This document shows, piece by piece, positions 6,480-12,287 of a DNA stretch of 12,287 bases. A program made the position numbers and the translations under genes. The stretch is from positions 1 through 12,287 of the forward strand of contig CAAGDP010000119.1 in assembly GCA_900768635.1 (NCBI GenBank), given 5' to 3'. Source of the stretch: Enterobacterales bacterium (GTDB lineage Bacteria > Pseudomonadota > Gammaproteobacteria > Enterobacterales > Succinivibrionaceae). The notes below the pieces were generated by a model, which made no database searches, was not told where the DNA came from, and saw only the letters and a list, made by a program, of their open reading frames with translations. Numbering within the stretch: position 1 is the first letter of the stretch; every line of letters begins with the position of its first letter.

Positions 6480-7754
6480 ATGGCAGTAAAATTTCAAGCA
6501 ATAACAGGTATGAAGGATATTTTGCCTGAAGAGACTCCTTTATGGCAGAAGGTGGAGGATACCTTAAAGCATACCGTTTCTTCCTACGGCTACTCAGAAA
6601 TGAGAATGCCTGCTGTGGAGTTCACCAATCTTTTTGTGCGTTCCATCGGCGAAGTAACCGACGTGGTGGAAAAGGAAATGTATACTTTTCAGGATGGTGA
6701 GGATTCCCTGTCCCTTCGTCCTGAAGGAACCGCGGGATGTGTTCGTGCCTGTATAGAGCATGGCATTATTCATAATCAGGAGCGCCGGGTATGGTATACC
6801 GGTCCTATGTACCGCCACGAACGTCCTCAGAAAGGAAGATACCGGGAATTTCATCAGTTTGGTGTGGAAATTTTCGGGATTCCTAATCCTCAGATGGATG
6901 CGGAGCTGATTCTTCTTACCGCCCGTATTTGGAAAAAATTCGGTATTTCTCATCTGTTGAATCTAGAGCTTAATTCTCTGGGATCATCTGAGGAACGGGC
7001 TGCTTACCGCAGTGCACTTGTTGCATTTCTGGAGCAGCATCTGGATGTGCTGGATGAAGATTGCCGACGCAGAATGTATACCAATCCTTTACGGGTGCTT
7101 GATACTAAAAATCAGGAAGTTCAAAAAGTCCTGGTGGATGCTCCGAAGCTTTCCGACTATTTTGGCCATGAGACTAAAAAACATTTTGCCGATCTCCGGG
7201 CCATTCTGGATGATAACGGTATCAGCTATACTGTTAATGAACGTCTGGTTCGCGGTCTTGATTACTACAACTATACCGTTTTTGAATGGGTGACCGATGC
7301 TCTTGGTTCTCAAGGTACAGTGTGTGGCGGCGGACGTTATGACGGTCTGGTGAAAGAACTGGGTGGTCAGAGTACACCGGCGGTAGGTTTTGCCATCGGT
7401 TTGGAGCGTTTTGTTCTCCTGCTGGAAACAATCGGTTATAATGACGTTTCCCGACCTGTGGATATTTATTTCTGCTCCCAGGGGGAGGAAGCTCAGAAAG
7501 CCTCCTTTAGAATTGCTGAAGGGTTGCGGGATCAACTTCCTGAAGTACGTATTATGAATAACTGCAGCGGCGGAAATTTCAAAAAGCAGTTTAAACGTGC
7601 TGATAAATCAGGTGCAGCGCTGGCGCTGGTTCTCGGCGAGTCAGAATTGGCTCAGGGAATTATTGGAATTAAGAATTTGCGGGTGGAATCCGATCAGATT
7701 AATGTAAGTATGGATCAGCTGGCAGAAGAGTTAGTTAAATTATTAGGAGCTTAA
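6480..7754 (+). CDS. hisS: Histidyl-tRNA synthetase
   Basis: Class II aminoacyl-tRNA synthetase charging tRNA-His in the cytosol. At 424 residues it equals E. coli HisRS. The sequence shows RPEGT (80-84), motif 2 around 112-131 (YRHERPQKGRYREFHQFGVE), the histidine-specific LVRGLDYY (256-263) and motif 3 (VGFAIGLERF, 302-311). The C-terminal third is the anticodon-binding domain. The ATG at 6480 gives the conserved N-terminus AITGMKDILP. The leader before it is AT-rich with only a distant GGGAA. The stop codon abuts the yfgM start, and the yfgM ribosome site lies inside the last hisS codons, so the two are tightly coupled. Identification is secure. Confidence 0.97.
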   Translation: MAVKFQAITGMKDILPEETPLWQKVEDTLKHTVSSYGYSEMRMPAVEFTNLFVRSIGEVTDVVEKEMYTFQDGEDSLSLRPEGTAGCVRACIEHGIIHNQERRVWYTGPMYRHERPQKGRYREFHQFGVEIFGIPNPQMDAELILLTARIWKKFGISHLLNLELNSLGSSEERAAYRSALVAFLEQHLDVLDEDCRRRMYTNPLRVLDTKNQEVQKVLVDAPKLSDYFGHETKKHFADLRAILDDNGISYTVNERLVRGLDYYNYTVFEWVTDALGSQGTVCGGGRYDGLVKELGGQSTPAVGFAIGLERFVLLLETIGYNDVSRPVDIYFCSQGEEAQKASFRIAEGLRDQLPEVRIMNNCSGGNFKKQFKRADKSGAALALVLGESELAQGIIGIKNLRVESDQINVSMDQLAEELVKLLGA

Positions 7755-8390
7755 ATGCTATACAGTACCGAGCAACAGCAGGCGGAAGTTCTGCAGGAAT
7801 TTTGGAAGAAAAACGGCAAGACATTGTTGCTGGGCGTTTTAATCGGCGTCATCGGCATCTTCGCCTGGCAGGGATTTAAAAAGTATCAGCAACAGGGTAG
7901 GGAGGCAGTTACTTCCCAGTATATGTTTGCTTTGGAAAAAATTAATGCAGATTATAATGATTCCACTGTGAAAGCGGTGGAGGATCTTATTGCTGCACAG
8001 AAGGGAACTATTTATGCAGATATGGCAGCCTTAAATCTGGCAGCTCTGACCGTAGAGCGTAAATCTGATTATGCTTCTGCAGCCCGTCTTCTTGCCATAG
8101 CAGCTGAAAGCAGGGATTCTGCTGTATCCGGTGTTGCTGTATTGCGTCTTGCCCGGGTTCTGGCCGCTCAGGAAAAATATGATGATGCCATCCGGAAGCT
8201 GGATGGTGTATCTTCAACTATTTACCGTCCGGCAGCTTTGGAAATCAAGGGTGATATTCTCCTGTCCCAGGGCAAAAAGAAAGAAGCTTTTGCAGCTTAT
8301 CAGTCAGCGTTTGATCTGGTTAAGGGAACCCCTGAAGAAAATGCCAACCCGGCATTAAAGATTAAGTTAAATGATCTTAACGGAAATTAA
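7755..8390 (+). CDS. yfgM: YfgM family ancillary SecYEG translocon subunit
   Basis: A 211-residue single-pass inner-membrane protein. Residues 1-21 are cytosolic, 22-41 form the membrane helix (TLLLGVLIGVIGIFAWQGF), and the remainder is a periplasmic TPR-like helical domain. E. coli YfgM (206 residues) associates with SecYEG and PpiD and is thought to help hand proteins to periplasmic chaperones. Position between hisS and bamB is the standard one for this family. AGGAG at 7745-7749, inside the end of hisS, sits 5 nt from the ATG and fixes the start. It is the last gene of the operon; a strong terminator follows, which separates it from bamB. Function is by family; membership is well supported by topology, size and context. 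Confidence 0.9.
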   Translation: MLYSTEQQQAEVLQEFWKKNGKTLLLGVLIGVIGIFAWQGFKKYQQQGREAVTSQYMFALEKINADYNDSTVKAVEDLIAAQKGTIYADMAALNLAALTVERKSDYASAARLLAIAAESRDSAVSGVAVLRLARVLAAQEKYDDAIRKLDGVSSTIYRPAALEIKGDILLSQGKKKEAFAAYQSAFDLVKGTPEENANPALKIKLNDLNGN

Positions 8391-8408
8391 TCTTCCATCA
8401 AAATAATC

Positions 8409-8457
8409 CGGGATCAGATCTGTCTTCCATGTCAGATCTGATCCTGTTCTTTTTTTA
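8409..8457 (+). terminator. Strong rho-independent terminator after yfgM
   Basis: GGATCAGATCTG (8411-8422) and CAGATCTGATCC (8433-8444) form a perfect 12-bp stem, extendable by a G-U and a C-G pair. The loop is 10 nt and is followed by a T-rich tract (8447-8457). It ends the ndk-yfgM transcript and separates it from bamB. Confidence 0.92.
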
Positions 8458-8462
8458 TATCA

Positions 8463-8512
8463 TTCCGGGATCCCGGAAGTATTTTCCGGAATTGCAGAAA
8501 ATACTCCGGAAG
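8463..8512. repeat. Palindrome cluster in the yfgM-bamB spacer
   Basis: A perfect 16-bp palindrome, TTCCGGGATCCCGGAA, spans 8463-8478. It shares its last base with a second inverted repeat, AGTATTTTC (8478-8486) and GAAAATACT (8497-8505). The loop of the second repeat contains most of a further palindrome, TTCCGGAA (8484-8491). CCGGAA occurs three times in the direct orientation (8473, 8486, 8506). No T-run follows, so it is not a second terminator of the usual kind. It could be a protein-binding array or a REP-like structured element. Confidence 0.55.
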
Positions 8513-8556
8513 GGAATTTATTAGCCGGATCCTATCTTCTCTTTCTGCGGTTTAGC

Positions 8557-8584
8557 TTGAAATAATCGGTAAAACATATAGAAT
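8557..8584 (+). promoter_or_regulatory. Candidate sigma-70 promoter for bamB-der
   Basis: TTGAAA (8557-8562) and TAGAAT (8579-8584) are separated by 16 bp, each close to consensus. Transcription would start near 8591 and give a leader of about 120 nt. The 323-bp yfgM-bamB spacer holds no gene: it consists of the terminator, the palindrome cluster, this promoter and a T-rich leader with nothing else I can name. Confidence 0.6.
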
Positions 8585-8713
8585 CTTTTAGAACCAGCAG
8601 ATACAGGTACCGAGGTAGCTCTTTGGGAAAATGAAGCTTCAGTGGAAGTTTTTAATCTCGCATATCTTATCTGTTTTCCTCTGAATTGTTTTCTGTCCAG
8701 CGTAGGATTGACC

Positions 8714-10081
8714 ATGTTTCGTAAAAGTTTTCTGTTTGCAGGCATCATCGGCCTCTCTGTTTTCTGCCAGTCCTGTTCACTCTTTGAAAAAGATGTGTAT
8801 AAACCGGCAGAGGTTCCGGAGATTGAAAACAGTTTTGAAGCAACTGTGATATGGCATACCTCCGTAGGGGACGGTATTGAGAAATATTTCAATTCACTGG
8901 CTCCGGCTGTAACTGAGGAACGGGTATTTGTAGCAGCCCGGGACGGAACGGTGAAGGCATTGAACCGGCGTGACGGAAGTACTGTCTGGAAAATTGATTT
9001 GGATGACGAGGAAGAAAACGAAGATCGGCGCAGTCCCCGGATTTCAGCCGGTGTTTCAGCCGGGTTTGATAAAATTTTTGTAGCTTCGGAAAACGGGTAT
9101 GTTTATGCTCTGGATCGGAGTAACGGCAAGCTGATCTGGAAGAAATACGTGGGTCATGAAGTTTTGTCTGCACCGCATCCCCTTGCTGATCGGGTACTGG
9201 TATATACCGTAGCCGGAAATATGCTGGCATTAAGTGATTTTGACGGCAGTGTGCTCTGGAAGACTTCCGAGGACCCGGCTGAAATAACTCTCCGGGGAAC
9301 TTCTCCCATTACTGATGTAGACGGGGGCAAGGTGGCTATGTACGGTACCTCCCATGGTAAGATCAATATGGTTGATACTTCCAACGGTATGCTGATTAAC
9401 AGTCTGATTGTTACCTTGCCGAAAGGTACCAGTGCCATAGATCGTCTGGCTGATGTGGATGCTCAGCCGGTATTTGCTCATGGAGCTATTTATGCGGTAG
9501 GTTACCATGGTCAGCTGGTTTCCATGCTGGGTGGCGGCCATCGCGGTTCATCCTGGAAAAAGAATATCAGCTCCTATTCCAGTCTGGCTTTTGATTATTC
9601 AGATGTTTTTGTAACAGATGACAAGGGTCATGTTCATGCCTTAAGTCAGACCTCCGGCACTGAACACTGGGAAAATAATGATCTTTCCTATCGCGGGGTA
9701 ACAGCTCCTGCCGTTCTTAACGGTTATGTTCTGGTGGGAGATATGGATGGTTATCTATACTGGCTGGATGGTGCCACCGGAAGAATTGTTTCCATGGATC
9801 GCATGGATAGTGACGGTTTGTATATTCCACCGGTTATTTATGATGGAGTTGCTTATCTGCAGACCAGAAACGGAGAAGTGTTTGCTCTGACTAACGGTCC
9901 GGCTCCCGTATATACGGATATTGAGGAAGAGGAAAAGACCAGTTCTGAATCTTTCTCTGATGATGAAATTGATACTTCTTCCTCCGGGAGTAAACCTTCT
10001 GCCAGTGATACGGAAGAAAAATCAGGTGAGGAGGCTCAGTCTGAGAAGAAGAGCTGGTCCAAGTGGTTCCGCAGACAGTAA
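8714..10081 (+). CDS. bamB: Outer membrane protein assembly factor BamB
   Basis: Lipoprotein of the BAM complex that helps BamA insert barrel proteins, such as OmpA, into the outer membrane. Residues 1-20 are a lipoprotein signal with C21 (in CQSCSLF) aligning with the LSGCSLF of E. coli; the lipobox is atypical, with C18 and Q19 at -3 and -2. Residues about 40-400 are an eight-bladed propeller with repeated blade motifs (VKALNRRDGSTVWK, VYALDRSNGKLIWK, YLYWLDGATGRIV) and the conserved IDRLADVDAQPV. An acidic insertion sits at 96-106. Residues 403-455 form a Ser/Glu-rich tail absent from the E. coli protein (392 residues), ending WSKWFRRQ. The ATG at 8714 has AGGA at 8704-8707; the open frame upstream (GTG 8642) lacks a signal peptide. 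First gene of a two-gene unit. Confidence 0.95.
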   Translation: MFRKSFLFAGIIGLSVFCQSCSLFEKDVYKPAEVPEIENSFEATVIWHTSVGDGIEKYFNSLAPAVTEERVFVAARDGTVKALNRRDGSTVWKIDLDDEEENEDRRSPRISAGVSAGFDKIFVASENGYVYALDRSNGKLIWKKYVGHEVLSAPHPLADRVLVYTVAGNMLALSDFDGSVLWKTSEDPAEITLRGTSPITDVDGGKVAMYGTSHGKINMVDTSNGMLINSLIVTLPKGTSAIDRLADVDAQPVFAHGAIYAVGYHGQLVSMLGGGHRGSSWKKNISSYSSLAFDYSDVFVTDDKGHVHALSQTSGTEHWENNDLSYRGVTAPAVLNGYVLVGDMDGYLYWLDGATGRIVSMDRMDSDGLYIPPVIYDGVAYLQTRNGEVFALTNGPAPVYTDIEEEEKTSSESFSDDEIDTSSSGSKPSASDTEEKSGEEAQSEKKSWSKWFRRQ

Positions 10082-10098
10082 TTTTGCATTTTTGCCCA

Positions 10099-10115
10099 GG
10101 ACAGAATTTCTGTCC
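10099..10115. repeat. Perfect hairpin between bamB and der
   Basis: GGACAGA (10099-10105) and TCTGTCC (10109-10115) pair perfectly with a 3-nt loop. It sits 17 nt after the bamB stop and 10 nt before the AAGG ribosome site of der. No T-run follows, so termination is unlikely; message processing or stability is possible. Confidence 0.45.
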
Positions 10116-10136
10116 GGTAATTTATAAGGTTTATTT

Positions 10137-11924
10137 ATGACACCAGTTGTAGCTTTGGTAGGACGTCCTAATGTAGGCAAGTCGACATTATTCAATCGGC
10201 TTACTCACAGCCGTGATGCGCTTGTTGCCAATTTCCCCGGATTGACCAGGGATCGGAAATACGGCAAGGCAGATATTGACGGTTTGGAGTTTATTGTCAT
10301 TGATACCGGCGGTATTGACGGTACGGAGGAAGGTATTGAGCAGATGATGGCTCAACAGTCCTATCTGGCCATGAAAGAAGCTGATGTAGTGGTGTTTATG
10401 GTTGATGCCCGGGATGGGATCCTTTCAGGAGATATGCTGATTGCCCAGCATCTGAGAAAAATTCATAAACCGGTTATTCTGGTGGCAAATAAAGTGGACG
10501 GCATAGATGCTGATTCCATGTGTGCTGAATTTTATTCCCTGTCCTTTGGGGAGGTTCATCAGATTGCCGCATCCCATGGTATGGGTGTTTCATTGCTGGT
10601 GGAAGATGTTATTTATCCTGCTTTGGTAGAGGTTAAAAAATCTGATCCGGATTTTGTTCCCCGTAATCTGGAAGAAGTAGGGGACGATAATGACGATCAG
10701 GATAGCAGAGTAAGCTTTGTCTTTAAGGGCGGTCTGGTTCCTATGTTCAAGGAGGATTTTTCCTGGGAATATGTTCCACTTAAAGCTATCCGTCTCCAGG
10801 ATAAGGTAGAGGTAGAGCGTCATGGGGATATGGTAATGCTTTCTGTATACTACCAGGGACGGGATTTATATATGGAATTTGAATCCGGAGAACGTTTATC
10901 CGGATATGATACCTGCTTCTATATTGAGCATTTTCAGGATCTGCCCTATTGCTCTCTGCCGGAGGACCCTTCGGTTTTGGATCCTAAGGAAGAGGCTCCT
11001 TTGGATGTGAGTGAGGAATTCGAGCCGATGCCGGGTGAGGCAGAAAAGCCGGAATGCATTAAGTTTGCCATCGTAGGAAGACCAAATGTGGGTAAGTCTA
11101 CTTTGACTAATCGCCTGCTAGGAGAAGATCGGGTTATTGTCTACGATATGCCGGGTACTACCCGGGATTCCATATATATTCCTATGGAGCGGGATGGAAA
11201 GTCCTATGTGGTGATTGATACTGCCGGAGTTCGTAAACGTAAAAAAGTAAAGGAAACTGTTGAAAAGTTTTCTGTGATCAAGACATTGAAGGCCATAGAG
11301 GATTCCCATGTGGTGATCCTGATGATTGATGCCCGGGAGGGGCTTACCGATCAGGATCTTGGTTTGCTGGGATTTATTCTTAATGCCGGCAGGGCGCTGG
11401 TGATAGCTGTTAATAAGTGGGATGGTCTTAAGGGTGATGTAAAGGAGCAGATCAAACAGGAACTGGAGGCGCGTCTTGGCTTTGTGAACTTTGCCAAAAT
11501 TCACTTTATTTCCGCTCTTCATGGTACCGGTGTAGGACATCTTTTTGAATCTATTGATCAGGCTTTTCTTTCAGCTACTAAGAAGATCAGTACTTCGCGA
11601 CTTACCAGACTGATGATGATGGCGGTAACGGAACATCAGCCTCCTCTGGTACGTAATCGCCGGGTGAAACTTAAATATGCTCATGCCGGTGGTTACAATC
11701 CGCCACGGATCATTATTCATGGCAATATGGTGGATGATTTGCCGGATTCCTATAAGCGCTACCTTATCAATTATTTCAGGGAGGCGCTTAATATTGTAGG
11801 AACCCCGATTAGTATTGAATTTGTGGAAGGTTCAAATCCATTTGAGGGTCGGGTTAACAAGCTTACTCAAAGCCAGATCCGTAAGAAACGCCGGCTTATG
11901 AAATTTGTAAAGAGCAAAAAATAG
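10137..11924 (+). CDS. der: Ribosome biogenesis GTPase Der (EngA) with an enlarged interdomain region
   Basis: Essential tandem GTPase for 50S subunit maturation. Domain 1 (1-165): P-loop GRPNVGKST (9-17), PGLTRD (34-39), DTGG (56-59), NKVD (118-121). Domain 2 (about 308-480): GRPNVGKST (314-322), PGTTRD (339-344), DTAG (361-364), NKWD (426-429). The KH-like domain runs from about 484 to 578 and a basic tail follows. At 595 residues it is about 105 longer than E. coli Der (490). The excess lies between the GTPase domains (166-307): an acidic patch (DDNDDQD), a likely beta-rich segment (190-268), then a Glu/Pro-rich stretch. Nothing is missing from either GTPase. AAGG at 10126-10129 supports the ATG. 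It lies 55 nt after bamB and precedes a terminator. Confidence 0.96.
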   Translation: MTPVVALVGRPNVGKSTLFNRLTHSRDALVANFPGLTRDRKYGKADIDGLEFIVIDTGGIDGTEEGIEQMMAQQSYLAMKEADVVVFMVDARDGILSGDMLIAQHLRKIHKPVILVANKVDGIDADSMCAEFYSLSFGEVHQIAASHGMGVSLLVEDVIYPALVEVKKSDPDFVPRNLEEVGDDNDDQDSRVSFVFKGGLVPMFKEDFSWEYVPLKAIRLQDKVEVERHGDMVMLSVYYQGRDLYMEFESGERLSGYDTCFYIEHFQDLPYCSLPEDPSVLDPKEEAPLDVSEEFEPMPGEAEKPECIKFAIVGRPNVGKSTLTNRLLGEDRVIVYDMPGTTRDSIYIPMERDGKSYVVIDTAGVRKRKKVKETVEKFSVIKTLKAIEDSHVVILMIDAREGLTDQDLGLLGFILNAGRALVIAVNKWDGLKGDVKEQIKQELEARLGFVNFAKIHFISALHGTGVGHLFESIDQAFLSATKKISTSRLTRLMMMAVTEHQPPLVRNRRVKLKYAHAGGYNPPRIIIHGNMVDDLPDSYKRYLINYFREALNIVGTPISIEFVEGSNPFEGRVNKLTQSQIRKKRRLMKFVKSKK

Positions 11925-11946
11925 ATCATAAATTTTTGCTTTTAAG

Positions 11947-11984
11947 ATCCGAAATCCAGATTAAGCTGCGGTTTCGGATTTTTT
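11947..11984 (+). terminator. Rho-independent terminator of bamB-der
   Basis: ATCCGAAA (11947-11954) pairs with TTTCGGAT (11972-11979); two further C-G pairs are possible past a bulge. A T-run continues through 11984. It begins 22 bp after the der stop. Confidence 0.85.
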
Positions 11985-12067
11985 ATCACCAGTTTTCCGA
12001 ATCTTTAACTATGAGAAGGAATTTTATGGTTATAAGGCGGGAATAGAGAATACTGTCTGTAAGACAG

Positions 12068-12095
12068 AAAAAAGCGAAGCTCATAGTGGCTTCGC
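12068..12095 (-). terminator. Rho-independent terminator of the minus-strand gene at the right edge
   Basis: Read on the minus strand, GCGAAGC and GCTTCGC form a perfect 7-bp stem around an 8-nt loop, followed by six T. It lies 36 bp beyond the stop of the minus-strand frame, the expected place. A further perfect hairpin (CTGTCT 12053-12058, AGACAG 12062-12067) abuts it. With the der terminator it marks a convergent gene boundary. Confidence 0.8.
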
Positions 12096-12131
12096 GGATG
12101 ATTTTAATTAAAACTTTCCCAATTATTAAGA

Positions 12132-12287
12132 CTATACAGTCTTTTTAGGTCTGCCACGCTTCTGTTTTGGCAGATCTTCCTGGGGTACTGTCAATGCTCT
12201 CCTAGTTTGTCCAATATTCTGACCACTGAAATTTCTTGATTTCTGTTTATTCTGCTCCTTAGTTTGTCCAAATTTCTGCTCATATAT
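12132..12287 (-). CDS. C-terminal end of an unidentified protein with AT-hook-like tail (partial)
   Basis: The minus strand is open from the window edge (12287) to a TAG at 12132-12134, giving the last 51 residues of a larger protein whose start is outside the window. The visible part is rich in Gln, Lys, Asn and Arg, with a small repeat (FGQTKEQN and NIGQTRR), and ends KQKRGRPKKTV. The GRP core flanked by basic residues resembles an AT-hook, a minor-groove DNA-binding motif; similar tails occur on some transposases and nucleoid proteins. A terminator in the right place downstream supports it being a real gene. I do not recognise the family. Transposase is one possibility only. Confidence 0.6.
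   Translation of the reverse strand: MYEQKFGQTKEQNKQKSRNFSGQNIGQTRRALTVPQEDLPKQKRGRPKKTV

Noticed and set aside
8521..8892. Minus-strand open frame across the yfgM-bamB spacer
   Set aside because: It overlaps the bamB start and signal peptide, shows no recognisable protein features and fits a shadow of the bamB frame.
10590..11030. Frameshift or gene fusion as the cause of the long Der linker
   Set aside because: The frame is continuous, both G domains are intact in the same frame, and by eye codon usage in the inserted part looks like its flanks. A true in-frame insertion fits better.
12011..12046. Eleven-codon ORF (MRRNFMVIRRE) between the converging terminators
   Set aside because: Too short to support, with no promoter seen, and it lies between two terminators.

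Overview
The window is a chromosomal housekeeping segment from a Gram-negative gammaproteobacterium. It carries an OmpA porin, the BAM lipoprotein BamB and RodZ. The gene order ndk-rlmN-pilF-rodZ-ispG-hisS-yfgM-bamB-der is the classic gammaproteobacterial cluster, with pilF where pilus-bearing gammaproteobacteria have it. Base composition is moderate and several proteins carry acidic extensions. That makes me think of an Aeromonadales/Succinivibrionaceae-like lineage, but this placement is a guess from general appearance, not from a marker.

Layout. Positions 1-256 are the regulatory region of ompA: a repeated 19-bp motif, an extended -10 promoter and a leader with two small hairpins. ompA (257-1318) ends at a strong terminator. 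A second promoter region (1374-1571) leads into a tightly packed operon: ndk, rlmN, pilF, rodZ, ispG, hisS, yfgM (1572-8390). It ends in a 12-bp perfect stem followed by a T-run. The next 323 bp hold no gene. They contain the terminator, a dense cluster of palindromes and a good candidate promoter for bamB-der (8714-11924), which ends in another terminator. At the right edge a minus-strand gene enters with only its last 51 codons visible. It has its own terminator, so the right end is a convergent boundary.

How the genes relate. The genes share no single pathway, but many serve growth and the envelope: OmpA (outer membrane to peptidoglycan tether), BamB (outer-membrane protein assembly), YfgM (periplasmic, translocon-linked), RodZ (cell shape through MreB), PilF (pilus secretin pilotin) and IspG (isoprenoids, hence the lipid carriers for wall synthesis). 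Ndk, HisRS, RlmN and Der serve nucleotide supply, tRNA charging, rRNA/tRNA methylation and 50S ribosome assembly.

Most unusual. Der carries roughly 105 extra residues between its two GTPase domains, and they look like a folded beta-rich module rather than a plain acidic linker. BamB has a 53-residue Ser/Glu-rich C-terminal tail ending in a basic-aromatic motif. RodZ has a periplasmic linker about 100 residues longer than in E. coli. The yfgM-bamB spacer is rich in palindromes. No phage, CRISPR, tRNA or complete insertion sequence was seen. The right-edge fragment, with an AT-hook-like tail, is the only hint of accessory DNA. I found no complete new multi-gene system.
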